A stretch of 64,000 bases of DNA from Arsukibacterium sp. (GCF_018402695.1 NZ_JAGYIM010000016.1:248001-312000), one strand, 5' to 3'. Shown: positions 45,801-53,467, numbered from the stretch's first letter. A program made the numbers and translations. Notes: generated from the sequence alone by a model not told the origin.

Positions 45801-46802
45801 TAGCACAAAGAAACCACTGACATCCAAATGTGTCAGCTGACTCAAATGTTTCAGCCTGTCCAAGTCTTTTACGGCGTGACTGTAGCTGATATTTAAATGG
45901 GTGAGTTGAGTCATGTTTTGTAGCACTTCTACGTTTTTTAACGCACCACAACGACTGACAGCTAATTTGAATAGCTGGGTCAGATATTGTAATCCGTCAA
46001 GACTTTCTAGCGTATCTGAACCGCTGACCGCCAATTGGGTTAGTTTTTTAAGTTGTTGGAGCTCGACTAGGCTATGCAGGGCATGACAGTTACAGACAGC
46101 CAATTTGGTTAAGTGGGTCAAGTGTTGCACCCCGTCCAGGCTTTTAAGTGACCTACTGGCATTGACTTCCAACTGGGTAAGTTCTGACAAGTGCTGTAGT
46201 CCTTTCAGACTTTCTAAAGCACCACAGTCACTAACATCTAATTTTAACAGCTGGGTTAAATGTTTAAGCCGATCTAGACTTTTTAGAGTGCCACAACATC
46301 TTAAGGCTAAGTGGGTCAGCTGAGTCAAGTGTTGCAGCAAGTCTAAGTTTTGCAGCGCAGGGCAGTAACTAATGTCCAAATGGTTGAGCTGAGTTAGGTA
46401 CTGTAGGCCACCGAGGTTTTGCAAACCGCGGCAGTAACTTATATCTAAATGGCGGAGGTTATGTTTCATTCCATCAAGGTTTTGCAAGGACTGGCATCGA
46501 CTTACATCTAACTTAGTAAGCTTTGTAAGGAACTTCAGCTCATCGAGGCTTTGTAGAGCGTAGCAGCCACTCACTTTCAACTCAGTAAGTTGCGTAAATG
46601 CTTCTATACTACTTAAGTCGGTTAATGCGCCGCAATTCGATAAATCCAAGCTCGATATTTGGTCGGCTAATAGCACAAGATCTTTTGGAAGCTGGCGCAG
46701 ACGCAGTTTACTTAAATTTAGAGAAGTGGCACCAGTATCCAAAGCTTGCTTAATGAGTAGTCGCGCTTGGTGGAACGCGCCTGGGTGCTGAAATGCTGCC
46801 AT
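42837..46802 (-). CDS. LRR-Roc-COR-TIR protein (Roco family)
   Basis: A 1321-residue cytoplasmic sensor-like protein. Residues 45-520 hold about 20 leucine-rich repeats of 23 residues (type LTQLTHLDISRCNALKSL). A Roc GTPase follows with P-loop LLGNHAAGKTTLL (about 585) and G3 YDFGGQDYYHG (about 639); the G4 motif is unclear (VWNKQQD). The COR region (about 770-1080) includes HRQGLVLYYPH and EYIVPNYLSL. The C-terminal TIR (about 1155-1321) has LKVFISYSHDD, EIWHDN and SYIQDVEAPLL with the candidate catalytic Glu. LRR-Roc-COR is the plan of LRRK2-like Roco proteins; the TIR makes it a likely NAD+-active immune protein. The ribosome site is weak. First gene of the cluster. Confidence 0.9.
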   Translation of the reverse strand: MAAFQHPGAFHQARLLIKQALDTGATSLNLSKLRLRQLPKDLVLLADQISSLDLSNCGALTDLSSIEAFTQLTELKVSGCYALQSLDELKFLTKLTKLDVSRCQSLQNLDGMKHNLRHLDISYCRGLQNLGGLQYLTQLNHLDISYCPALQNLDLLQHLTQLTHLALRCCGTLKSLDRLKHLTQLLKLDVSDCGALESLKGLQHLSELTQLEVNASRSLKSLDGVQHLTHLTKLAVCNCHALHSLVELQQLKKLTQLAVSGSDTLESLDGLQYLTQLFKLAVSRCGALKNVEVLQNMTQLTHLNISYSHAVKDLDRLKHLSQLTHLDVSGFFVLNSLDGLQYLTQLTHLDISRCNALKSLERLENLTQLTQLVIRECDALISVDGLKHLTKITHLSVSHCRALNNLEEVRHLTQLTQLDISGAIALKSLDGLQHLTKLTELSINSCHGLTSLDKLQHLTDLSQLAVSGCDALKSLDVFLHMTKLTQLDVSNCQALQSLNGIDHLVHLITLKAEECSIVEIGPLQTLNKEFPYFNKLYLYGNPLQKRYNLQLEKLENSLPILEAFLYQQGSIQSQTPIRLPAKVMLLGNHAAGKTTLLCEIDPNVKYAGSTHILQVHPYAGADQKEERKQKHKLPAAMIYDFGGQDYYHGIYRVFMGQDGICCLVWNKQQDRNHCVPDSNSENNLLFNRVYWLGCIRHFQPTIFSITPDSASNPDVSASELILVQTYIERDDSELTVSSHIYSQHHLSLKAVNKSNENLASANSIDDLNHNLNTSALAYFRAQLNKVIYQHQTTIEQAAWYEAFLARILATHQTKKLSDYYQATETDELLKHYRAPRASLAEHKLLETALTQLHRQGLVLYYPHINSKKVWQNPMAFVEYVHEKVLTKSHLKQSKGIITKELFANEKIDPDVLAILQKEKVIFLHPFGGDDGNQPEYIVPNYLSLINESSPDYQLATFGLLARPALILWFEHFVPLGLINQLVCFFGQMPDRKKFWRDQILFTLEASSKVLIKLEFSPKLQIKVYLQNNDAKQYQQHLSYLYYVLMGLYHDYSVDPLDDYCQNHHELCRQYGHYRELDPLPNKAKPFSPELPWLYRQIYLNPPNDLRLSVNGQYFVKVTDLARLDEQQTTVAAQSSDDAEISVQLPASQFAPFMLNKPKKRLKVFISYSHDDIKQRHVLQKFLSNLIRAEKIEIWHDNMINAGDFWDQTIRQKLAEADVAILLVSQSLLASSYIQDVEAPLLMQLHQQRKLSIVPVLIRECCYEDWLIFPPGSNPDLATFAAELQFLPKNEQAQLQAIQDWHNPEKAWKQVVAALNQLFIQS
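45290..46640 (-). repeat. About 20 coding 69-bp leucine-rich repeats
   Basis: Within the Roco-TIR gene the DNA repeats every 69 bases (23 codons) with a diverged core, such as the plus-strand CAGCTGGGTCAG...CCGTCCAGGCTTTT...GC. Unlike the TPR array at 34-35 kb, all units keep frame (one is a few codons short, near RHLDISYCRGL). Confidence 0.8.
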
Positions 46803-46829
46803 CCGTAGAGCCGATTCATTATTTTAGAA

Positions 46830-46857
46830 ACTATAGTCCGTGATGGTTGACTGTCAA
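46830..46857 (-). promoter_or_regulatory. Near-consensus sigma-70 promoter for the Roco-TIR cluster, with an overlapping palindrome
   Basis: Minus strand: TTGACA (46857-46852), a 16-base spacer, and TATAGT (46835-46830), giving a transcript start near 46823, about 20 bases before the ATG. The perfect dyad GGTTGAC-T-GTCAACC (46845-46859) covers the -35 box, a position suited to a repressor. Confidence 0.65.
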
Positions 46858-46903
46858 CCGTGACAGTTCCTAAATTATATTCTTAGGGAAAATATGCAGG
46901 TAT

Positions 46904-46917
46904 TTATAGCGCTATAA
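46904..46917. promoter_or_regulatory. 14-bp perfect palindrome between the TOPRIM gene and the Roco-TIR promoter
   Basis: TTATAGCGCTATAA is fully self-complementary. It lies just past the stop of the TOPRIM gene and about 47 bases upstream of the -35 box of the next operon, so it could be an activator or repressor site. No T-run suggests a terminator. Confidence 0.35.
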
Positions 46918-46923
46918 CGGATT

Positions 46924-47799
46924 TCACCAAAAGCTAATCAGGGGCACAGTCGCTAACGCCATCCCCTGCATATTCTGCTGACGCAGGCCTTTTAGTTGCT
47001 GGCAGATAAGTTGTTGATAGGGTGAAAATGCAGGGGTGATTTCGATATGCTGCAGGCGCTGCTGATATTTAAGTTGCTTATCATTCAGCATGGCGGGGCT
47101 GGCGTGTTGGGTAAACTCGTTAATGGCAGGCAGTAACATACTTTGGCATTGCAGGCTTAGTGCGATGCTGAGCCCGGCTAAATCGGCGTCACCAAAGTAA
47201 ATGCTGGGTTTTCCGGTATTATTCCAGGCTGAAGATAATGCCTTAGCGCCACTGCTGTACTGAGTGTCACCACGATAGATTATCAGCGGTTGTTGATACG
47301 GCAGCTCAATGCTAAAACTTTCCAGCTGATAAAAACAATCGAGGTTTTCGACTACCAGCAGCGCATCAAACTGCGCCAGTGGCAGTTGCTGCCAGTCAAT
47401 ATCAATAATATCCGCTGCTATACCGATGCGGGTATCTACAGTCGTACTCAGTTTTAGCAACACCCGGTTTTGACGCGGTTGCTGGCCAATACTTTTTAGT
47501 TCTTGCTGGCTGATGGTGGCATTGCTTAGCCGGCTGTTCTGGTTTAAATCATCCAGAAAACAGGCTTGTTGCAAGTTGCGTTGCACATTGGCAATGTCTT
47601 TTAGCAGTGCCAGGCTAAACGTATAATGCGGCAGGTTAAGGCTATTGCCTGGCACTAATTCATGCTCAATACACCAGGCCAGTACCTGCTGTACTGCTTT
47701 AACACTGGTTTTCACCCGCTCGCTGCCACTGGCATTCAGCCGCTGCTGCAGTTGCTGCAACCAATGCAGAGTTTTTGCGCTTAGCGGCGGGTAATTCAT
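46924..47799 (-). CDS. TOPRIM-domain protein, JetD/MksG-like nuclease subunit
   Basis: Predicted effector nuclease of a Wadjet/MksBEFG-type system. The C-terminal TOPRIM domain shows LLVVENLDCFYQL with the metal-binding Glu (about residue 151) and SIYFGDADLAGLSIAL with the Asp-x-Asp pair (about 200), as in JetD and topoisomerase VI A. The N-terminal 100 residues are a small helical region. At 291 residues it is shorter than classical JetD (about 380), so part of the N-terminal arm is missing or reduced. Its ATG overlaps the stop of the kleisin gene by one base. Last gene of the operon. Confidence 0.8.
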   Translation of the reverse strand: MNYPPLSAKTLHWLQQLQQRLNASGSERVKTSVKAVQQVLAWCIEHELVPGNSLNLPHYTFSLALLKDIANVQRNLQQACFLDDLNQNSRLSNATISQQELKSIGQQPRQNRVLLKLSTTVDTRIGIAADIIDIDWQQLPLAQFDALLVVENLDCFYQLESFSIELPYQQPLIIYRGDTQYSSGAKALSSAWNNTGKPSIYFGDADLAGLSIALSLQCQSMLLPAINEFTQHASPAMLNDKQLKYQQRLQHIEITPAFSPYQQLICQQLKGLRQQNMQGMALATVPLISFW

Positions 47800-49046
47800 C
47801 AGGCAGCTTTTACAATAAGGCTGAGGCTGATATCCCGAATAAGCAGTAGCTGGTTCATGCTGCTGGCGGGGGCTTCGTCGCGCAGTATCGCGAACATCTG
47901 CTTTTCATCCTGCGGCAGCGCCTGATATTCCGCGATGATCTGATACAGCCAGATCTCGCTGTCCCACTCAAGTGCCTGCTGCTCAAGATACTCCAGGGCA
48001 CTGAGTTTGCCGCCCTGGTCAATCACCCTGAGATAGAAGTTCTCGACATCGGTTTTCAGCGCCTGCTGGCGGGCGGCAATTTCGTCATCTACCATCACAC
48101 TGCTAAAGCTGGCACTTCCGGTATCCGGCAAGGTTACCGGCTGATAGCGCGGCAGGGCGCGGACCAGTTCGGCCAGGCTTTGCCGATCGCTGGCGTTATC
48201 CAGGGCAATGGCGGCCTGCGGCACTATGCTGGCCGCCTGATTAAACAGCGCTGGCAGCTCAGAGCGGTTCGGATAGTCGGCTGGCTGGTATTTCGGATGC
48301 TGGCGTAAGAACGCCGCCATATTGGCAATCAGCATCGAGCGGGCCTGCTGCTGGCGGAATTTCGCCAGCAGCTCCACTAAACGTTTTTGTACTTCCAGCA
48401 AGCTGCTATGGTGCGAGCTAAGCTGGTTCTGCAGCTGGCTAACCAGCAACTTACGCAGGTGGTTATTGCCTTCCGATAATTCAATTAACTCGTTAAAGTC
48501 GAGTAAATCCAGGCCATCGAGTAAGCGGCGCAGTTGTTTTTGTGCCCGTTCGTTTTCGCGGATTTTATCATCCAGGCTGGCGACAAAACCAAAGTCGCTG
48601 TTTAACCGGTGCCATAAGCTGTCGATAGCTTCTTCAAACTGGCCGCTTAAATCGTGCACATGCTCAGTTAAGCGCTGCAGCTGCAGCTCGGCCACACTGT
48701 AATCGCCTTTATACTGGGCGTCGCGGTAGGCCTGCACCCGGTTACGGATTTGCTCCAGCTTTTCTGCCACGTCGGCGTTAATCTGCCGGCGGTTTTCATC
48801 GGCTACCATACTGGCAATCAGCTCACTGACCAATGGCCTTAGTGCCAGCGGTTGCTGTTCGTCTGGCCGCCATAAAATACGCGCGGCAATCAGTTTTTTT
48901 AACGCGCTTTCGCTAAAAGCTGTTTCATCAATAAAGCCGTCCAGATAACCCTGCATCAGTGCTTTATGGTGCTTGCCCAATAGCGCCAAGCGATCGCTAC
49001 CGATATTAAACAGGTTAGAGGCAATACCGCTATCTGTTGGCGCCAT
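47799..49046 (-). CDS. mksF: MksF/JetA-like kleisin subunit
   Basis: Predicted MukF-like kleisin linking the SMC heads. It has an N-terminal winged-helix-like part (ALKKLIAARILWRP), a long helical middle with coiled coil (residues 80-260; ADVAEKLEQIRNRVQAYRDA) and a C-terminal helical domain. There is no catalytic motif. The size (415) and position between an MksE-like gene and a TOPRIM gene support this call more than any single motif. Relatives in alteromonads have sometimes been misnamed phosphoenolpyruvate carboxylase. One-base overlaps on both sides indicate strict co-translation. Confidence 0.72.
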   Translation of the reverse strand: MAPTDSGIASNLFNIGSDRLALLGKHHKALMQGYLDGFIDETAFSESALKKLIAARILWRPDEQQPLALRPLVSELIASMVADENRRQINADVAEKLEQIRNRVQAYRDAQYKGDYSVAELQLQRLTEHVHDLSGQFEEAIDSLWHRLNSDFGFVASLDDKIRENERAQKQLRRLLDGLDLLDFNELIELSEGNNHLRKLLVSQLQNQLSSHHSSLLEVQKRLVELLAKFRQQQARSMLIANMAAFLRQHPKYQPADYPNRSELPALFNQAASIVPQAAIALDNASDRQSLAELVRALPRYQPVTLPDTGSASFSSVMVDDEIAARQQALKTDVENFYLRVIDQGGKLSALEYLEQQALEWDSEIWLYQIIAEYQALPQDEKQMFAILRDEAPASSMNQLLLIRDISLSLIVKAA

Positions 49047-49666
49047 CAGAGTAACGCCTCCTGGCTTGGGGTGTCATCTACCGGCAAATGCTCTTCGTCG
49101 CGGATAAAGCGAATAACATCAATTAAATAGTCAATTTTACCGGTTACCACATAATACTGGCGGTCGTGGTGCGGCTGCAGCAGGTAGCCGTGCTCTTTTA
49201 AGCGGCGGAAAATCAGTTTTACCTGGTTGTCCAGCTGCTCGCTCTGGCTGTTAAAAAAGCGGTCGCTGGCCAGCTGATTTAGGCGTTGGCGCAGGCTCTG
49301 GTTATCTTCGGTACGCAGCACAAATTCCTGCAGCTTGATGGTATCGCCGGCCGTTAAAGCGCTGTCGCGGCCCAGGGTTTCCTGTACCAGTTGCAGCCAT
49401 TCCAACAATGGCAACAAGGATTGCACCGTTAGTGAGAACTGGCTGCTTAGTTGCTCGCGGGCGGCTTTATTCAGATCAAAGTAGCCGAGGAAAAATACGG
49501 TATTGTCGTCATTGCTGACCAGGCGCCGGTTCAGCGGCCGCAGGTAGTGGTTAATGTCCTGCTGGGTTTGCTGATTGCTTAAATGGCGAAAGGCATCTTC
49601 GTCGCTTACCTGGCAAATAAAATCGCCCGCCAGCAGGCGCTCGAGTAAAGGTCCGTGTTGTAACAT
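49046..49666 (-). CDS. mksE: MksE/JetB-like accessory subunit
   Basis: Predicted MukE-like dimeric winged-helix protein that binds the kleisin. The 206 residues end in VKLIFRRLKEHGYLLQPHHD then RQYYVVTGKIDYLIDVIRFI, the winged-helix and beta-wing pattern of MksE proteins; the N-terminal half is helical (GPLLERLLAGDFICQVSDED). It directly follows the SMC gene with a one-base overlap. MukE-family proteins lack enzymatic motifs, as here. Confidence 0.75.
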   Translation of the reverse strand: MLQHGPLLERLLAGDFICQVSDEDAFRHLSNQQTQQDINHYLRPLNRRLVSNDDNTVFFLGYFDLNKAAREQLSSQFSLTVQSLLPLLEWLQLVQETLGRDSALTAGDTIKLQEFVLRTEDNQSLRQRLNQLASDRFFNSQSEQLDNQVKLIFRRLKEHGYLLQPHHDRQYYVVTGKIDYLIDVIRFIRDEEHLPVDDTPSQEALL

Positions 49667-52600
49667 CAGCTTGCCTCCTGCTGTTTACTGGCCAGGCGCT
49701 CGGCCAGCCGGCTTACTTTCGGTTGAATGCGTTTTAAGCGGCGCTTACTGGGCTCGTGCTGATCCGGCTCTATTAAATAGCGATGACTGAACAGCATTAA
49801 CACATCAGACTCCGGGTTAGGGAAGGCGCCGACAATCACAATATTATTGCTGCTGCAGGCGGCAAACAGTTTTTCGACGTTGTGATAGGCCAGGGTACCA
49901 ATTTCGTCTATTGGCCAGTGAATAGCTACCTTGGCATCGCCACGCAGCAAGCGGGTAAAGGCCAGTAAGTATTTACATAAAATCAGGTACGCCATACCAT
50001 GGCTGGACGACTCCAGTAACTGGCGGTCGTTCTTAATAACCAGCTCCGAGCCGCCTTCGCTTAAATGCAGCTCAAGGCGTAGTAGGGACTCAATGCTGTA
50101 CTGCTCATCGGAGCGCAGCAATTCCACCACGTCTGCCAGCGCATTCAGATACTGTTCGGATGGCAGCGCTTTGCCCGAATTGCCCCAGTCATCATACAGT
50201 TTGGCGAAGTGCTTCAGCGGCTGCCAGAAACCCAGCTCGTCAATGGTCGATAAAATCCGTACTTCGGAGCGGCTGATCCCTTCCAGCACTAAATCATCGG
50301 CCACGGCTTCACTTAAGCGGCGGCTTTGCTGGGCGATACGGCGGTTAATATCGCTGAATACGGTAAAGAATTTTTTCAGATCGCCGCCGATGTTCTCACC
50401 CATCTCCAGCAATTGCTGCTGGGCGTCTTTTAAAATTTGCAGCAGGTTTTGCAAAATAGGCAGTTGCTGGCGCTCGCCGGCATATTCAGCCAGTTTGCGC
50501 TTTTCATGCTCCAGCCGGTCTAAAAATTCCGGGCCGGCATCTTTACTGAGCACACTTTCAAACTGACCCACCGCCTGCTTTAACGCACTGTCGGCTTTGC
50601 CGCGCTGCTCTAACGCTTCATTGGCGCGGGCCAGGCGTTCGACTAAATCAGCAGAACCACTGACATTTGCGGGGCTAATACTCGCCAGATGTAATTCCTG
50701 CAGCTTTTGCAGTGCCGGTTTTATCTGATTCAGCAGTTGCTCGGCCTGGCTCATCAGCTCTTGCTGGCTGCGCTTTTGCTCATCCAGCTTTTTGGCATTG
50801 GCGCTGTAATCGGCTTTTTGCTGCTCCAGTGCTTGCTTCACGCTGCGTTGTTGTTGTTTCAGGCCGGTTTCCCGCTCCAGCAGCTGCGGCCGCAGTTGTT
50901 GCCAGTCGAGCTTAATAAACTGCTGCCAGGCAGTCAGTTGATCCTGGCGGGCTTCTACCGCTTTAATGGCGGTTTTCAGCTGCTCCTGCTTTTGCTTCAA
51001 TTCGGTCAGCCGCCGCGGATCGATACCTTTGGCCGACAGCTCTTCACTGAACGCCTGCTGCAATTCTTTGATCTGGTTTTTATTATCATCACGTTTGTGT
51101 TCCAGCTGCCGTTCCAGCTCGTCGATTTGCTCATCAAACACCTGCAGCTCGGCCTGCCAATCGGCTTTTAACTCCATTTTCTGGCTGTTGTGGTCGCTTT
51201 GCAGTGCCTGAATATCTTGCTGCTGTTGCTGCTGCAGTTTTTCCAGCTGTTGTTGCTGGGCCGTCAGCTCGCTTTTTACCTTGCTCTGACGCTGGGCGGT
51301 TAGTTCGCGTTGCTGAGCCTGCAAGCGGTTGCGGGCATCGCGGGCGTAGTCAATATTTTGCTCATACTGGGTCAGCTGCCACTGCGCCTGCTCCAGTTGC
51401 GTGCGGCACAGCTCGGCTTGCTCATGACGCTCTTTCAGGACTTTCTCAGCCTGTAGTTTGCCGGCAGTGGTTTGCTCTAACTGTTGCTCAGCGGTCTGAA
51501 TACGATGGCGAATGGCCGCTTCGTCCTGGGCGTAGTCAGGGGTGTCAATGGCGGTCAGCTCTAACTGCAGGCCATACAGATTGTCGCTAAGCTCGGCTAA
51601 ATGCGGCTGTAAGTCCTGCCGCTCCAGTAAGCGCTCGTCCAGCACCTTGCCTAATTTTTGCTCCCAGCCGCTGTAATGCAACCGTAAAAAGTGGCGCAGG
51701 CTGCCATGCTCGGGCGTCAGCTGGCGGTGCAGTTGTTGTAGTTGCTGCTCGCTCTGGTGCAAGGCTTTACGGCTGCTTTCCAGCTCGGTATCGGCCTGGT
51801 CGCGGGCTGTGCGGGCTTGCTGATATTGTTGCTGCAGCTGCTGCAACTGGCGGGCTTGCTGTTGCGCCTGTTGCTGGGCCTGCTCTAAGCGCAGGTCCGC
51901 GCTGCGCAGCTCGTCATGTTCTGTTTCGCTTAGCATCGGTGCCTGTAACTGGCTATTAAGTACCGCAATACTGCTGCTAAGCGCCGTTAACTGACCGGCA
52001 AATTGCTGCTGGGCCTGCTGCAGACGCTGGCCAAAGGCCTGCTCCAGCGCGGCCAGCTTGTTGTCTTGTTGCTCACGGGTGGCATCTTTTTGCTGTTGCA
52101 GCTGGCGGGCTTTAGCGCGATGTTGCTCGCTTAAGCGGTTAAAGGCTTCAGCCAGCTTTATTTTGCGCTGCTCTAACTGCCGCTCTAAATCGCCATGTTG
52201 CTCTACCATTAGCTGGTATTGCTCGGCCGCTTCCTGCAGGCTCTCCCGCCACAGCGGCAGGGCATCGGTATCCCGTTGCAGTTTTGGCATATCCTGGCTG
52301 TCAAAATCGTCAAAGCGCTGCTGCAGCTGATCAAGCCGGGCACTGGTTTCATGTAAATCAGCTTCGGTTTTTGCCAACTGGCCGTTCAGCTCCAGCTGCT
52401 GCTGGTTGAATTGCTCTTTAATGCTTTGCAACTGGCCGCGCAGGGTGTTCACCTGCTGCTCGGCATCGGCCTTACGTTGTTTCTGGCTTTGTTCATCCTG
52501 CAGCAGCAGCGGTAATAGTCCGGCTAACTGGGCTTCGGCGCCATCGAGTTGTTGGGCCAGCTGTTTTAAACGCTCAAAATCCTGCTGTAGTTTATCCAGG

Positions 52601-53331
52601 CGCATCGACTGGCGCATTTGTTGGATCCAGTCGCGGGCCTTGGTGTTTTTCACTTTGGTAGTCGGCAGGGTAACGCCGTCTTCTTCAAAAATGGCCGCAA
52701 GCATCGCTTTTAGCGTATCCATTTTGCCTTCTTTGGCATGCACAGCACTGACCAGTTTTTCAATATGGCGCAGCTTATGGCCGCTGCTGACTAAACTAAA
52801 ACTGGCTGCCAGCCGGCGCAATTTCACGCTGTCGGCATTGTTGCCTCTAAGCGCGGCCGCATCGTTCTGAATAATACTGCGATATTCGCTGGTGGCACTT
52901 ATTTTCGCCGATACCTGTACGTCCGGCCGGGCGCGCATATTGGCAGCCCAGTCGCTGTAACTCAGCGCTTTTACACCATCGTCATTTTCAATTAAATAGA
53001 ATTCGCTCTGGTAAGGCGCGGCCACAAAGCGGTATTCCACCCCGCCATCGCTTTTACGGGTCAGCACTACTTGACAGAGGGCACCGCCTTCACGCTGGTA
53101 TTCGTAAATCAGGTAACTGTTGCTATAAGGCAGGTAAAACTCGTCAAACTTTTTGCGGGTTTTCGGTACCACCCGGTTTGGCTGTTCACCGTAAAATACC
53201 GGCACCAGCCGTTGCAGGGTGGTTTTACCTGAGGCGTTGGTGCCGCAAATATTAGTGTGCTGATCCAGTTGTAATTCCACCACCCCGGGCAGGTGGGTGT
53301 GAATAAGCACAATACGAAGTAGTTGAGACAT
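49666..53331 (-). CDS. mksB: MksB/JetC-like SMC ATPase (DUF3584 type)
   Basis: Condensin-like motor of the operon. The N-terminal head has Walker A NICGTNASGKTTLQRL (about residues 28-43). Residues 250-1000 are a long, Gln-rich coiled coil, interrupted near 590-630 by LRHFLRLHYSGWEQKLGKVL, a probable hinge. The C-terminal head has a signature-like SSSHGMAYLILCKYL and Walker B AIHWPIDEIGTL with the catalytic Glu. The length of 1221 matches long MukB-like members rather than P. aeruginosa MksB (about 940). It is the first gene, whereas in jetABCD and mksFEBG operons the SMC gene comes third. Confidence 0.87.
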   Translation of the reverse strand: MSQLLRIVLIHTHLPGVVELQLDQHTNICGTNASGKTTLQRLVPVFYGEQPNRVVPKTRKKFDEFYLPYSNSYLIYEYQREGGALCQVVLTRKSDGGVEYRFVAAPYQSEFYLIENDDGVKALSYSDWAANMRARPDVQVSAKISATSEYRSIIQNDAAALRGNNADSVKLRRLAASFSLVSSGHKLRHIEKLVSAVHAKEGKMDTLKAMLAAIFEEDGVTLPTTKVKNTKARDWIQQMRQSMRLDKLQQDFERLKQLAQQLDGAEAQLAGLLPLLLQDEQSQKQRKADAEQQVNTLRGQLQSIKEQFNQQQLELNGQLAKTEADLHETSARLDQLQQRFDDFDSQDMPKLQRDTDALPLWRESLQEAAEQYQLMVEQHGDLERQLEQRKIKLAEAFNRLSEQHRAKARQLQQQKDATREQQDNKLAALEQAFGQRLQQAQQQFAGQLTALSSSIAVLNSQLQAPMLSETEHDELRSADLRLEQAQQQAQQQARQLQQLQQQYQQARTARDQADTELESSRKALHQSEQQLQQLHRQLTPEHGSLRHFLRLHYSGWEQKLGKVLDERLLERQDLQPHLAELSDNLYGLQLELTAIDTPDYAQDEAAIRHRIQTAEQQLEQTTAGKLQAEKVLKERHEQAELCRTQLEQAQWQLTQYEQNIDYARDARNRLQAQQRELTAQRQSKVKSELTAQQQQLEKLQQQQQQDIQALQSDHNSQKMELKADWQAELQVFDEQIDELERQLEHKRDDNKNQIKELQQAFSEELSAKGIDPRRLTELKQKQEQLKTAIKAVEARQDQLTAWQQFIKLDWQQLRPQLLERETGLKQQQRSVKQALEQQKADYSANAKKLDEQKRSQQELMSQAEQLLNQIKPALQKLQELHLASISPANVSGSADLVERLARANEALEQRGKADSALKQAVGQFESVLSKDAGPEFLDRLEHEKRKLAEYAGERQQLPILQNLLQILKDAQQQLLEMGENIGGDLKKFFTVFSDINRRIAQQSRRLSEAVADDLVLEGISRSEVRILSTIDELGFWQPLKHFAKLYDDWGNSGKALPSEQYLNALADVVELLRSDEQYSIESLLRLELHLSEGGSELVIKNDRQLLESSSHGMAYLILCKYLLAFTRLLRGDAKVAIHWPIDEIGTLAYHNVEKLFAACSSNNIVIVGAFPNPESDVLMLFSHRYLIEPDQHEPSKRRLKRIQPKVSRLAERLASKQQEAS

Positions 53332-53345
53332 AGCGCATCCTGTCG

Positions 53346-53368
53346 GCGGCGCACAATTTAAGCGCCGC
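53346..53368 (-). promoter_or_regulatory. Perfect 7-bp hairpin just upstream of the SMC gene
   Basis: GCGGCGC and GCGCCGC are separated by nine bases and end about 15 bases before the ATG, next to the AGGA ribosome site. It could be an operator or an mRNA hairpin controlling translation of the operon. A modest promoter (CTGGCA, 17 bases, GATAAT) lies further upstream on the same strand. Confidence 0.45.
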
Positions 53369-53467
53369 AGTCAATATTTTAATGCGGCTTATTATCCATG
53401 GAATGGCAGCAAATGCCAGTTTCAAATAAGTCAGCCGGCTGATTAACCCAGGGCTGGAGACTTAGGG

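Noticed and set aside
45290-46640. Regular 69-bp repetition that could be taken for a CRISPR array or satellite
   Set aside because: The repeats are in frame, vary freely at third positions and encode leucine-rich repeats; there are no identical repeats with unique spacers.
50700-52870. Long plus-strand open frames of 60-210 codons opposite the SMC gene
   Set aside because: They are opposite-strand shadows of a Gln/Leu-rich coiled coil (giving Cys, Ser and Leu runs); no ribosome sites and no recognisable domains.
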